The notes under the pieces are model-generated. The model was not told where the DNA came from, did no database searches, and saw only the letters and a program-made list of their open reading frames with translations. Source: Chitinophagaceae bacterium (GTDB lineage: Bacteria > Bacteroidota > Bacteroidia > Chitinophagales > Chitinophagaceae). From it: 12,817 nt of DNA. Both the position numbers and the translations under genes were made by a program. The stretch is taken from the NCBI GenBank assembly GCA_003489485.1, contig DNMB01000085.1:1553-14369 (forward strand). Direction: 5' to 3'. Of the stretch, positions 1 to 6,890 are shown one piece after another (the stretch's first letter is position 1; every line of letters starts with the position of its first letter).

Positions 1-2
1 TG

Positions 3-65
3 CTTTTCGCGGTGCTCTTTGTGGCTAATTTTTTTGAGGATAGTGTTATTGGCCTGTCTGTATAA
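3..65 (+). CDS. Possible 3' end of a membrane protein gene entering from the left edge
   Basis: Frame 3 is open from the window edge to a TAA at 63-65. It encodes about 20 residues, a hydrophobic stretch (LFAVLFVANFF) followed by EDSVIGLSV and stop. This resembles the last membrane segment of a polytopic protein, and the FFED piece vaguely recalls O-antigen ligase-type C-termini. The fragment is too short to identify. A competing reading exists on the minus strand: an ATG at 71-69 opens a frame (MTLYRQANNTILKK...) that runs off the left edge as the start of a leftward gene. The two are mutually exclusive in practice and the visible sequence cannot decide between them. Confidence 0.2.
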   Translation, partial: LFAVLFVANFFEDSVIGLSV

Positions 66-174
66 AGTCATAGAATAAATTTCAGATTTCCATCAACTGA
101 TCCGGCCTAATATCTTGGTGCATAAGTCATCGATTTTTGTATGTTCCGCAAGTGTATAATACGCATGTAACCCA

Positions 175-241
175 CTAGAATTTAAGTAATAATTCATAAA
201 TAAAATTATTAATCAATTAATAATTACTATCTAATTTCTAG
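175..241. repeat. Long imperfect inverted repeat (AT-rich hairpin) with nested dyad
   Basis: The left arm 175-190 can pair with the right arm 223-241 in three helices: CTAGAA with TTCTAG (6 bp), a 3-bp helix after one T-T mismatch, and AGTAAT with ATTACT (6 bp) beyond a 3-nt bulge. Inside lies an alternative perfect 10-bp dyad, AATTATTAAT (204-213) and ATTAATAATT (216-225), separated by CA. The two folds compete at 223-225. There is no GC-rich stem or clean U-tract, so this does not look like a standard intrinsic terminator. It could be a regulator target, a cruciform or mRNA structure, or partly a chance result of the AT-rich composition. Confidence 0.45.
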
Positions 242-304
242 TTGTAAATAATATGACAACTCTCTGGATTTTGAATTGGCAAACTGATAATTTCAAACCG
301 ATCA

Positions 305-319
305 TTAGAATTTTTCTAA
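305..319. promoter_or_regulatory. Small dyad upstream of the response regulator gene
   Basis: TTAGAA (305-310) and TTCTAA (314-319) form a perfect 6-bp inverted repeat around TTT, ending 33 bp before the ATG at 353. The position suits an operator or a 5' UTR hairpin. A dyad of this size arises easily by chance in AT-rich DNA. Confidence 0.25.
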
Positions 320-352
320 GGGTTTTGGCATTAAATATTTTGCTTATTTACA

Positions 353-1015
353 ATGAAGGTTCTGCTTTGTTTCGAGACGCAATTATTGGCAGAGGGTATA
401 AAAAAGATCATGCTTCAGCTTGCTGACGATGTGCTGTTCCAGTTATATCAACCCAGCCCGGAGACGAAAACTGACATTTTGGAAACCGATTTTAATCTTC
501 TAATGCTAGATGCCGATGCGCAGGCTTTTGATCCGATAGAGATTTTAAGGAGTGTCAAAAAACGATCGCCTGAAAAGAAAGTAATATTCGTTTGCGAAAA
601 GCTGGGACGCACGGTCCTTCATGCTTACCGAAGTGGGCTGGATGGTTGTTTTTCAAAAAAGCAGAATACATCTGAAATCATCGCTGCGCTAGGGGATGTG
701 CTGGGTGGTAAGGTGCATGTGCCGCAAAGTATCATCATGAATATCTTGTGCGATGGTTTTGTTTTTACTGATTTTGATACAAAATTGGGGCAACTATCCA
801 AACGTGAGCTTGACGTGCTCGAACATATCGCAAGTGGTAGAAGTATGAAGGAGTCTGCCCGTATCTTGGGTCTAGCCCCCTCAACTCTTTCTGCCCACAA
901 ACAACGCATCATGAAAAAACTGGGGCTGATCAGTTCGCGCGAGTTCAATAATTTTCTGCAGGCTTTTATGCAAACGAAAAAAAGCCTCACCACAAGGGGT
1001 GAGGCGATCAAGTGA
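353..1015 (+). CDS. LuxR/NarL-family response regulator with degenerate receiver domain
   Basis: This is a 220-residue two-domain transcription regulator. Residues 1-125 have the receiver layout: MKVLLCFE as strand 1, NLLMLD ending in the candidate phospho-acceptor Asp53, KVIFVC as strand 4, and the SGLDGCFSKK segment carrying the conserved Lys (102/103). Residues 147-195 form a GerE-type helix-turn-helix (LSKRELDVLEHIASGRSMKE ... STLSAHKQRIMKKLGL), which binds DNA. The usual acidic pair after strand 1 is reduced to one Glu (Phe7-Glu8), and the Ser/Thr after strand 4 is Cys81, so phosphorylation may be weak or absent. No histidine kinase is adjacent and the target is unknown. The ATG at 353 gives a natural receiver N-terminus; no Shine-Dalgarno is seen. 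The last 12 codons double as the antisense terminator of the tRNA gene, and the TGA overlaps the tRNA 3' end by 3 bp. Confidence 0.88.
   Translation: MKVLLCFETQLLAEGIKKIMLQLADDVLFQLYQPSPETKTDILETDFNLLMLDADAQAFDPIEILRSVKKRSPEKKVIFVCEKLGRTVLHAYRSGLDGCFSKKQNTSEIIAALGDVLGGKVHVPQSIIMNILCDGFVFTDFDTKLGQLSKRELDVLEHIASGRSMKESARILGLAPSTLSAHKQRIMKKLGLISSREFNNFLQAFMQTKKSLTTRGEAIK
977..1005 (-). terminator. Intrinsic terminator of the tRNA-Arg gene
   Basis: Read on the minus strand, GCCTCACC (1005-998), a 6-nt loop and GGTGAGGC (991-984) form a perfect 8-bp GC-rich stem, followed directly by seven Ts (983-977). This starts 7 nt beyond the tRNA 3' end, as expected for a tRNA transcription terminator. On the plus strand the stem is preceded by As and not followed by Ts, so it serves only leftward transcription. 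The whole element lies inside the coding sequence of the convergent response regulator. Confidence 0.88.
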
Positions 1016-1086
1016 TCCGGATTGGATTCAAACCAATGACCTGCTGCTTAGAAGGCAGCTGCTCTATTCAACTGAGCTACCGGACC
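1013..1086 (-). tRNA. tRNA-Arg (anticodon UCU)
   Basis: The 74-nt cloverleaf is complete. The acceptor stem GGTCCGG pairs with CCGGATC (one G-U), followed by discriminator A. The sequence then has TA at positions 8-9, D-stem GCTC/GAGC, anticodon stem GCTGC/GCAGC enclosing the loop CTTCTAA, and T-stem ATTGG/CCAAT with loop TTTGAAT. The anticodon TCT lies at 1052-1050 and reads AGA, and AGG by wobble, arginine codons. CCA is not encoded. A strong upstream promoter (1110-1141) and downstream terminator (977-1005) make it a self-contained, monocistronic gene. Its last three bases overlap the stop codon of the convergent regulator. Confidence 0.96.
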
Positions 1087-1109
1087 CTGCTGTTTTAATA
1101 TCAGCTGCG

Positions 1110-1141
1110 CAAAGTTACATTTCTTTAACTTGCGGAACAAA
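1110..1141 (-). promoter_or_regulatory. Bacteroidota-type promoter of tRNA-Arg
   Basis: On the minus strand TTTG (1141-1138) is followed by exactly 20 nt and then TAACTTTG (1117-1110). This is a perfect match to the Bacteroidota sigma factor consensus TTTG-N19-21-TAnnTTTG. Transcription should start near 1104-1106, giving a leader of about 20 nt before tRNA position 1 at 1086. The element occupies most of the 63-bp gap to the divergent hutH gene. Confidence 0.75.
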
Positions 1142-1149
1142 CCACTTTA

Positions 1150-2730
1150 ATGTCTGCTGTCTTTCATTACGGTACTGATCAACTTACGGTGGCCATTGCC
1201 ATCGCTATCGCCAATGGATCTTGCAAGGGAGTAATCAGCCCTGAGACAGCTATGCGGGTTACGGCATCGGAGCAGGAAGTGAACGATATCGTATCCTCCG
1301 GGCAGACAGTATACGGGGTCAATACGGGATTTGGCATATTGGCTTCTACGGCGATCTCTGCTGCTGATACGACGATTTTGCAGCACAAGATCTTGCAAAG
1401 CCATAGTGTGGGGGTTGGCACTTCGGTGCATCCAGAAATTGCAAAGCTGATGCTTGTTACCAAGGCACATTCTCTTGCCAAGGGATATAGCGGCATCCGG
1501 TTGTCTACCCTTCAGCGTATCATTTGGCATATCGACAATAATGTAATTCCGGTTGTGCCGGAAAAAGGAAGTGTTGGCGCTTCGGGCGATCTGTCTCCGC
1601 TGGCGCATCTTTTTTTACCGCTGATCGGGTTGGGTACGCTTTGTGTTACGAGCGCAGGTAAAAAAGAATATGAACTTGTCGCCGCTGCAGATTATCTGGC
1701 CTCTCTTGGCATAGCCCCACTTTCGCTGGGTCCAAAAGAAGGGTTGGCACTTATTAACGGTACACAGTTTATTTTGTCGTTCGCCATCAAGGCCGTGCAG
1801 CGTATGCACAACTGTCTGGAGGCGGCCGATATTATTGGTGCCATGAGTCTCGAAGCCCTGACCGGTACCAAAGCTCCGTTCGATGCCAGATTACATGCGC
1901 TTCGTCCTTTTGCTGGTAACAAACTAGTGGCGCAGCGTCTCCGTCTTCTTTTACATGAATCGGCCATCATGGATAGCCATGTCGATTGTGGTAGGGTGCA
2001 AGACCCGTACTCGCTTCGTTGTATGCCACAGGTCCACGGTGCTTCGAGAAACGGCTGGCTTCATCTTAGTGAACTCACGCAAATAGAACTGAATTCCGTT
2101 ACCGACAATCCCGTATTGCTCGGGGCGGGTGAAACGATCAGCGGGGGTAATTTTCATGGACAACCCTTGGCTATACCGCTCGACTATGCTTGCGTGGCGG
2201 CAGCAGAGTTGGGCAATATCAGCGATCGCCGTTGTTATCTGTTACTGGAAGGAAAATGGGGGCTCCCTGTTTTGTTGATGAACAATGTAGGGCTGAACAG
2301 TGGCTTTATGATCCCGCAGTATACTACGGCTGCTTTGGTAACCGAAAACAAGACCCTTTGTTTTCCGGCCAGCGCCGACAGCATTCCCACCTCTTTGGGT
2401 CAAGAGGATCATGTTTCGATGGGTAGCATCAGCGGTCGTAAACTGAACCAGATCATCGACAACCTGGAGTATATCTTGGCCATAGAACTACTATCAGCCT
2501 GTCAGGCCATTGAGTTCAGAAGGCCCTTGAAAAGCTCTTCAGTTCTAGAGTTCGCACACTCCTATGTACGTGATTATGTTTCTTTTGCAAGCGAAGACAG
2601 AATATTTTCTTTAGATGTAGAACAAGTAGCTTCTCGCCTTCGTTCCTTTGATTTTGTGGACAAGGTCAACCAGTTTGCCCACGTGTCTGGCTTGTCGCTG
2701 AATGAGGGGTATCCTCAATTTAGTCTGTGA
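1150..2730 (+). CDS. hutH: Histidine ammonia-lyase
   Basis: The enzyme removes ammonia from L-histidine to give trans-urocanate, the first step of histidine degradation; it is a cytoplasmic homotetramer. The 526 residues are close to the family's usual length of about 510. The Ala144-Ser145-Gly146 triad in GSVGASGDLSP cyclises to the MIO cofactor. Other visible signatures are YGVNTGFG with catalytic Tyr55, NGTQ with Asn203, QDPYSLRC with Arg290, the GGNFHGQPL segment (332-340) and QEDHVSMG with Glu420. The N-terminus has an unusual alternating AIAIAIA run encoded by near-repeated codons (about 1192-1218). The ATG at 1150 follows an untranslated stretch without a Shine-Dalgarno; TACATTTC at 1116-1123 is a 7/8 match to a -7 element but overlaps the tRNA promoter. 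hutU, the next pathway step, lies about 0.8 kb downstream beyond an opposite-strand gene. The phenylalanine or tyrosine ammonia-lyase alternative is unlikely given hutU nearby. Confidence 0.95.
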   Translation: MSAVFHYGTDQLTVAIAIAIANGSCKGVISPETAMRVTASEQEVNDIVSSGQTVYGVNTGFGILASTAISAADTTILQHKILQSHSVGVGTSVHPEIAKLMLVTKAHSLAKGYSGIRLSTLQRIIWHIDNNVIPVVPEKGSVGASGDLSPLAHLFLPLIGLGTLCVTSAGKKEYELVAAADYLASLGIAPLSLGPKEGLALINGTQFILSFAIKAVQRMHNCLEAADIIGAMSLEALTGTKAPFDARLHALRPFAGNKLVAQRLRLLLHESAIMDSHVDCGRVQDPYSLRCMPQVHGASRNGWLHLSELTQIELNSVTDNPVLLGAGETISGGNFHGQPLAIPLDYACVAAAELGNISDRRCYLLLEGKWGLPVLLMNNVGLNSGFMIPQYTTAALVTENKTLCFPASADSIPTSLGQEDHVSMGSISGRKLNQIIDNLEYILAIELLSACQAIEFRRPLKSSSVLEFAHSYVRDYVSFASEDRIFSLDVEQVASRLRSFDFVDKVNQFAHVSGLSLNEGYPQFSL

Positions 2731-2739
2731 CTTTTATGA

Positions 2740-3459
2740 CTAGTTCCTGATCTTCAAAGAGGCCGCTGTATCCAGGGCCAGATCGATCATGGGTAAAAGA
2801 GCCTTCTCTCTTTGCTCAGGAGTGAGTTTTTGTTTTGCTGCGATCAGGTCCGATACGGTGAGCAAACAAGCTGCATTTTTTTTGCAATGTGTTGCATTGG
2901 CAAAAAGGGCGAATGATTCCATCTCTACCGCAAGACAACCGTGCTCCATGGCCAGCGGTGAGAAGCCTTCTTGATTCGAATAAAATACATCACTGGAGTG
3001 GATCGCACCCTCTTGCAAGGGGAGCTTTTTTTGCTTGGCCAATTGGTTGATGACTTCGTAAGTATTGCCTTGGCTATTTAATACTGACCCTTTTATTCCC
3101 CAGGCATGCAAGGCAAAGGTCGATTCACTCACTGCTTGTTTTACATTGATCAGGTCGAATAATTGCAAGGCAGGATCGTAGGCTCCGCAGGTGCCGATCC
3201 GGATGATGGTATTGACTTGGTACTCGGTGTACAATTCGTACGAATAAATGCCGATGGACGGACAACCCATGCCACTTGCCCCTACGCTTATCTGCTGGCC
3301 CTTGTAGGAGCCTGTGTAAAAAAGGCAGTTACGGGTTTCACTGACCAGCTGCGGCGAAGAGAGAAATGTCGTAGCAATGTATTTTGCCCGCAAGGGATCG
3401 CCAGGCAGTAACACGATGGGGGCGATCTCGCCGGGGGCAGCGCTAATGTGGATGCTCAT
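2740..3459 (-). CDS. deoD: Purine nucleoside phosphorylase, DeoD type
   Basis: The protein catalyses reversible phosphorolysis of purine (deoxy)ribonucleosides to free base and (deoxy)ribose 1-phosphate in nucleoside salvage; the family forms cytosolic hexamers. Its 239 residues equal the E. coli DeoD length. Key residues fall at the same positions as the E. coli enzyme: His4, Gly20 in PGDPLR with Arg24, Arg43, Arg87 in the phosphate site (IIRIGTCG), the VEMES ribose-binding segment with Met180-Glu181, Asp204 in TVSD and Arg217. Asp204 favours purine over uridine phosphorylase activity, although the family as a whole (PNP_UDP_1) also includes uridine phosphorylases. The gene runs opposite to the flanking hut genes, ending 9 bp from hutH and starting 56 bp from the divergent hutU. 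No clear terminator is seen at the hutH junction. Confidence 0.9.
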   Translation of the reverse strand: MSIHISAAPGEIAPIVLLPGDPLRAKYIATTFLSSPQLVSETRNCLFYTGSYKGQQISVGASGMGCPSIGIYSYELYTEYQVNTIIRIGTCGAYDPALQLFDLINVKQAVSESTFALHAWGIKGSVLNSQGNTYEVINQLAKQKKLPLQEGAIHSSDVFYSNQEGFSPLAMEHGCLAVEMESFALFANATHCKKNAACLLTVSDLIAAKQKLTPEQREKALLPMIDLALDTAASLKIRN

Positions 3460-3485
3460 AATGGATGCTTCACCGACAAGATATG

Positions 3486-3493
3486 TATTTTTG
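3486..3493 (+). promoter_or_regulatory. Candidate -7 element for hutU
   Basis: TATTTTTG matches TAnnTTTG perfectly and ends 22 bp before the hutU ATG, within the 56-bp divergent gap. No good TTTG lies about 20 bp upstream, so the -33 half is missing or degenerate. A chance match in AT-rich DNA is possible. Confidence 0.35.
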
Positions 3494-3515
3494 CTTTTTG
3501 ATAAAAACGTAAACT

Positions 3516-5222
3516 ATGATCGCCGCTACCGCATCTACATCGATACCGTTAAAGACCCCGACCGGCACTACGCTTCACTGCAAGGGATGGGTGCAAGAAG
3601 CTGCTCTCAGAATGTTGCTCAATAATCTCGATCCTGCGGTAGCCGAGAGACCCGATGAGTTGATCGTATATGGAGGAAGGGGCAAGGCGGCCAGAAATCA
3701 AGAGGCGCTCGAAAATATTATTCGCTCGTTGCTGATCTTAGAAGATGACGAATCGTTGCTGATACAGAGTGGTAAACCGGTCGCTATTTTAAAGACGCAT
3801 CCCGATGTTCCCCGTGTGCTGTTGAGTAACTCGCAGTTGGTTCCCAACTGGGCTAATTGGAAACATTTCGATGAACTAGAAAAAAAGGGGTTGATGATGT
3901 ACGGTCAAATGACCGCAGGAAGTTGGATTTACATTGGCTCACAAGGTATCGTTCAAGGAACCTACGAGACCTATGCGGCCGCAGCCGATAAGCATTTTGG
4001 CGGATCATTAAAGGGAACGCTGAACGTAACGGCCGGTTTGGGTGGAATGGGTGGCGCACAGCCATTGGCCATTACCATGAACGAAGGGGTGGCATTGGTG
4101 GCTGAGGTAGAGGAGTGGCGTATAGACAAGCGAATAGAGACCAGATATCTCGATGAAAAATTCACCGACATCGACCAGGCCATTGAAAAAGCCCTTCAGT
4201 ACAAGTCGCAAGGAGTGGCACGCAGCATCGGGGTATTGTGTAACGCCATAGAATTACTGGAGAGGTTGCTTCAAAGAAACATAATCCCCGATACGCTTAC
4301 CGATCAGACCAGTGCGCATGACCCGTTGATCGGGTATTGGCCGCATCAAGCCTCATACCAAGACGCAGTTGCGCTGCGCGAAAAAGATCCAAAGGCCTAC
4401 ACAGCGCTGGCTTATCATTCTATGTATCACCATGTGTCGCTGATGGTGCAATTGATGAACAAAGGGTCCATCACATTTGATTATGGCAACAACATCAGGG
4501 CGCGCGCGCAAGAGTATCAGCAAAAACATTTACCGGGCGATTCGCTCGATTGCTTTGCTTTTCCCGGATTTGTTCCGGCCTATATCAGACCTCTTTTCTG
4601 CGAGGGTAAAGGTCCTTTTCGTTGGGCTGCTCTCAGTGGCGATCCGGCAGACATTGCTGTTACCGACGAACTGATCATGTCTCTTTTTTCAGAGAATAAA
4701 GGCCTTATGCGTTGGATGAAAATGGCGCGCGAAAAGATCGCTTTTCAAGGATTGCCCGCCCGTATTTGTTGGTTGGGGCAGGGCGAGAGAGAGAAGGCAG
4801 GATTGGCTTTTAACGAGTTGGTTCGAACAGGAAAAGTAAAGGCACCCATCGTAATCGGAAGGGATCATCTTGATACTGGCAGTGTGGCCAGTCCCAATCG
4901 CGAAACCGAAGCCATGCTCGATGGCAGTGATGCAGTGGCCGATTGGCCCGTCTTGAATGCACTGGTCAACACGGCCGGAGGGGCCAGTTGGGTCAGTTTG
5001 CATCATGGTGGTGGTGTGGGAATGGGATACAGCATTCATTCCGGTATGGTGATCGTTGCCGATGGTACGGAGCAGGCAGCCGCCAGGCTCTCTCGTGTGT
5101 TACGAAACGATCCCGGAATGGGAGTCATTCGCCATGCCGACGCCGGTTATGATATTGCACAGCGAGTGGCATCCGAAAAAGGACTTGATCTGCTCGAAAA
5201 ATTAAAAGGATCAGGCCTCTAA
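3516..5222 (+). CDS. hutU: Urocanate hydratase (urocanase)
   Basis: The enzyme adds water to trans-urocanate to give 4-imidazolone-5-propanoate, the second step of histidine degradation, using tightly bound NAD+ as an electrophile. At 568 residues it is slightly longer than typical members (about 555). Family signatures include [10 protein letters not shown] (52-61), QMTAGSW near 131-137, the NAD-binding [10 protein letters not shown] (174-183), QTSAHDP (264-270), FDYGNN (321-326), the [10 protein letters not shown] segment (361-370), the catalytic Cys417 in LPARICW and the Gly-rich [10 protein letters not shown] (493-502). The ATG at 3516 follows a candidate -7 element and gives the expected spacing to the [10 protein letters not shown] region. 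The 3' end overlaps the opposite-strand flavin reductase gene by 12 bp. hutI and hutG/ftcD are not seen, so the pathway must continue elsewhere. Confidence 0.97.
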   Translation: MIAATASTSIPLKTPTGTTLHCKGWVQEAALRMLLNNLDPAVAERPDELIVYGGRGKAARNQEALENIIRSLLILEDDESLLIQSGKPVAILKTHPDVPRVLLSNSQLVPNWANWKHFDELEKKGLMMYGQMTAGSWIYIGSQGIVQGTYETYAAAADKHFGGSLKGTLNVTAGLGGMGGAQPLAITMNEGVALVAEVEEWRIDKRIETRYLDEKFTDIDQAIEKALQYKSQGVARSIGVLCNAIELLERLLQRNIIPDTLTDQTSAHDPLIGYWPHQASYQDAVALREKDPKAYTALAYHSMYHHVSLMVQLMNKGSITFDYGNNIRARAQEYQQKHLPGDSLDCFAFPGFVPAYIRPLFCEGKGPFRWAALSGDPADIAVTDELIMSLFSENKGLMRWMKMAREKIAFQGLPARICWLGQGEREKAGLAFNELVRTGKVKAPIVIGRDHLDTGSVASPNRETEAMLDGSDAVADWPVLNALVNTAGGASWVSLHHGGGVGMGYSIHSGMVIVADGTEQAAARLSRVLRNDPGMGVIRHADAGYDIAQRVASEKGLDLLEKLKGSGL

Positions 5223-5852
5223 GCGGGTGGGTTCCTTGTCGGCCTTTGCGTAAGCGTACCTATTAAGCAGCGAAGTTTTGTAATACCCGTCAATTCCAAG
5301 CGAAGCTAGTGAGCCGACATTTTCAAGATCTACATAGCCGTCAGCTTGCACAGCAACACTAGGTACGTATATGTCTTGAATGGCGCCCACTACCAAAAAC
5401 GTATTATTTTGTTTTAGCGGAATAATCTCTTGCAATTCCATGCTGTATCGAACTTTGCTTTCTTTTACAAAAGGTGCTTTGGTGTGGTCTGTCCAAAGCG
5501 GAGAAAGACCCGTTTTTTCAAATTCGCTTTCATGCTTTGCGTACTTTGCACTGGTTTGATGGGCTTTTTCCAAGAACTCTTCGTGAATATGGTTGATGGT
5601 ATAGCTTCCTGTGTGCTCGATATTGGAGAGGGTATGGGGAGAAGCTTCTCTAGGGCGATTGATAAAACCCACCAGGGCGGGGTCTGCGCCTAAGTGTACG
5701 ATATTGCTGAAGATGGCGAGATTGGGATTGTTTTCTTGATCGACAGTCCCGATCAGGCTTACGGACTTAAATCCGCTGATGGAATTAATGAAATTCCCGC
5801 GGTAAAATCTGTCCCAGCTTTTGACCTCTTGGATAGTGAAATGCTTCATCAA
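5211..5852 (-). CDS. Flavin reductase-like FMN-binding split-barrel protein
   Basis: The 213-residue protein resembles the flavin reductase / DIM6-NTAB family, which bind FMN in a split beta-barrel and often reduce free flavin with NAD(P)H or act as oxidoreductases. Visible support: the N-terminal barrel strands ([35 protein letters not shown], about residues 26-63), the [16 protein letters not shown] segment (74-89) typical of the flavin-contact region, and a C-terminal [17 protein letters not shown] (186-202). The substrate cannot be deduced. The start could be either of two adjacent Met codons (5852 or 5849). It is tail-to-tail with hutU (12-bp overlap) and head-to-head with the ABC ATPase gene (57-bp gap holding a 14-bp dyad). 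There is no signal peptide, so it is probably cytosolic. Confidence 0.82.
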   Translation of the reverse strand: MMKHFTIQEVKSWDRFYRGNFINSISGFKSVSLIGTVDQENNPNLAIFSNIVHLGADPALVGFINRPREASPHTLSNIEHTGSYTINHIHEEFLEKAHQTSAKYAKHESEFEKTGLSPLWTDHTKAPFVKESKVRYSMELQEIIPLKQNNTFLVVGAIQDIYVPSVAVQADGYVDLENVGSLASLGIDGYYKTSLLNRYAYAKADKEPTRLEA

Positions 5853-5880
5853 ATCTGTTTAACAACGAATCATAAAAAAG

Positions 5881-5894
5881 GTTAATCTATTAAC
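5881..5894. promoter_or_regulatory. 14-bp dyad in the divergent intergenic region (candidate operator)
   Basis: GTTAAT (5881-5886) and ATTAAC (5889-5894) form a perfect inverted repeat around CT. It lies between the divergent flavin reductase and ABC ATPase genes and 3 bp upstream of a TATTTTTG candidate -7 box (5898-5905). A dimeric repressor bound here would cover the promoter of the ABC gene. No regulator gene is adjacent. Confidence 0.35.
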
Positions 5895-5897
5895 GAT

Positions 5898-5905
5898 TAT
5901 TTTTG
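5898..5905 (+). promoter_or_regulatory. Candidate -7 element abutting the ABC ATPase start codon
   Basis: TATTTTTG is a perfect TAnnTTTG match that ends only 4 bp before the ATG at 5910. If used, transcription would begin at or next to the start codon, giving a leaderless mRNA. No TTTG is found at the expected -33 spacing, so this may be coincidental. Confidence 0.3.
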
Positions 5906-5909
5906 GAAT

Positions 5910-6890
5910 ATGCAATGGTTGTCTGTAAATCAAGTTGTTAAGTGCCTAACTGACCGCCCGGTTGTTGATGGGGTCAGTTTTTCGTTGCAGTCCGGTACCA
6001 GGCTGGGTATTGCGGGAGAGACCGGCGCGGGTAAATCGTCGCTTCTAAAAATAATGGCAGGTCTGATGCAACCCGATCAGGGCACAGTTCTGTTCGAAGA
6101 AAAAAGAGTGCTGGGGCCAGATGAAAAGTTGCTACCCGGACATCCCCATATTGCTTACCTGAGTCAGCATTTTGAGTTGATCAACCATTACAGAGTGAGT
6201 GAATTTTTAGCACTGACAAGCCAACTTGAAAAAGAGCAAGCCGAGCGGCTTTATTCAATTTGCGGAATCGACCATCTGCTAGACAGAAAGACCAGTCAGC
6301 TCTCTGGTGGAGAGCGTCAACGCGTGGCACTGGCCAATGCGCTGGGGAAACAGCCTCGTCTGCTTTTGCTCGATGAGCCTTTTTCAAACCTTGATCCAGC
6401 CCATAAAGAAAACATCAAGGAACTGCTCAGCAACCTGGAGCAGGCCCTCTCCGTTACGGTTTTGATCGTCTCGCACGATGCGGCCGATTTGCTGTCTTGG
6501 GCCGATACGATCTTGCTGCTGCAAAATGGCCGGGTGGTGCAAGAGGGCACACCCTTTTCGCTCTATCTGCATCCACTTAACGCTTATTGTGCCGGGTTAT
6601 TAGGGCCATACGCAGAGGTGCCGGGTGAATGGTTAGCCCAACTGGCAGGCCATGATCGCTCACATTTGATTTCTCCCTGCTATTTTGTGAGACCTGAGCA
6701 TTTTTCGATCAGTCACGTGCAGGAGTCGGCCCTAACCAAACCCCTTACCATAGAATCTGTTCAGTTCATGGGCTCCCACACGCTGGTAGTAGCACATTGC
6801 GAAGGTTTGACGGTCAAGATAAGCACCTCGGATCGTTCCTATAAAAAGGGACAATCAGCCCACCTGTCAGTAAGAGATTGGGTCTGGTAA
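5910..6890 (+). CDS. ABC transporter ATP-binding protein with C-terminal TOBE-like region
   Basis: This 326-residue cytoplasmic nucleotide-binding subunit would power an importer. Residues 1-225 form the ATPase domain: Walker A GETGAGKS (36-43), Q-loop Gln86 in YLSQ, signature LSGGERQR (131-138), Walker B LLLLDEP (151-157) with catalytic Glu156, D-loop SNLDP (159-163) and switch His189. Residues 258-326 (FVRPEHFSI ... KPLTIESVQFMGS ... LTVKISTSDRSYKKGQ) resemble a TOBE domain, as in the PotA/CysA/FbpC group of polyamine, sulfate, molybdate and iron importers. No permease or binding protein is nearby, so the substrate is unknown. The gene is divergent from the flavin reductase gene and separated by 116 bp from smc. 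The ATG at 5910 is used because no other in-frame start precedes the Walker A motif at a plausible distance. Confidence 0.87.
   Translation: MQWLSVNQVVKCLTDRPVVDGVSFSLQSGTRLGIAGETGAGKSSLLKIMAGLMQPDQGTVLFEEKRVLGPDEKLLPGHPHIAYLSQHFELINHYRVSEFLALTSQLEKEQAERLYSICGIDHLLDRKTSQLSGGERQRVALANALGKQPRLLLLDEPFSNLDPAHKENIKELLSNLEQALSVTVLIVSHDAADLLSWADTILLLQNGRVVQEGTPFSLYLHPLNAYCAGLLGPYAEVPGEWLAQLAGHDRSHLISPCYFVRPEHFSISHVQESALTKPLTIESVQFMGSHTLVVAHCEGLTVKISTSDRSYKKGQSAHLSVRDWVW

Larger units (their letters stand above)
66..352. other. AT-rich non-coding region upstream of the response regulator
   Basis: There is no convincing coding frame on either strand between the possible upstream gene end and the regulator start. 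The stretch is strongly AT-rich, especially 175-255, and contains an imperfect long inverted repeat (175-241) with a nested perfect dyad (204-225), and a second dyad (305-319) about 34 bp before the regulator start codon. I did not find a full match to the Bacteroidota TTTG / TAnnTTTG promoter; the nearest fragment, TATTTTG close to position 340, is one base short. No RNA family is recognised. Confidence 0.5.

Noticed and set aside
142..153. A 12-bp sequence (TGTTCCGCAAGT) repeated in inverted orientation at 1128-1139, within the tRNA promoter spacer
   Set aside because: Roughly ten shared 12-mers are expected by chance between the two strands of a 12.8-kb window, and the flanks do not extend the match.
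1147..1608. A 153-codon minus-strand open frame over the 5' part of hutH
   Set aside because: The hutH catalytic motifs lie in the plus frame. The antisense product has no recognisable motif.
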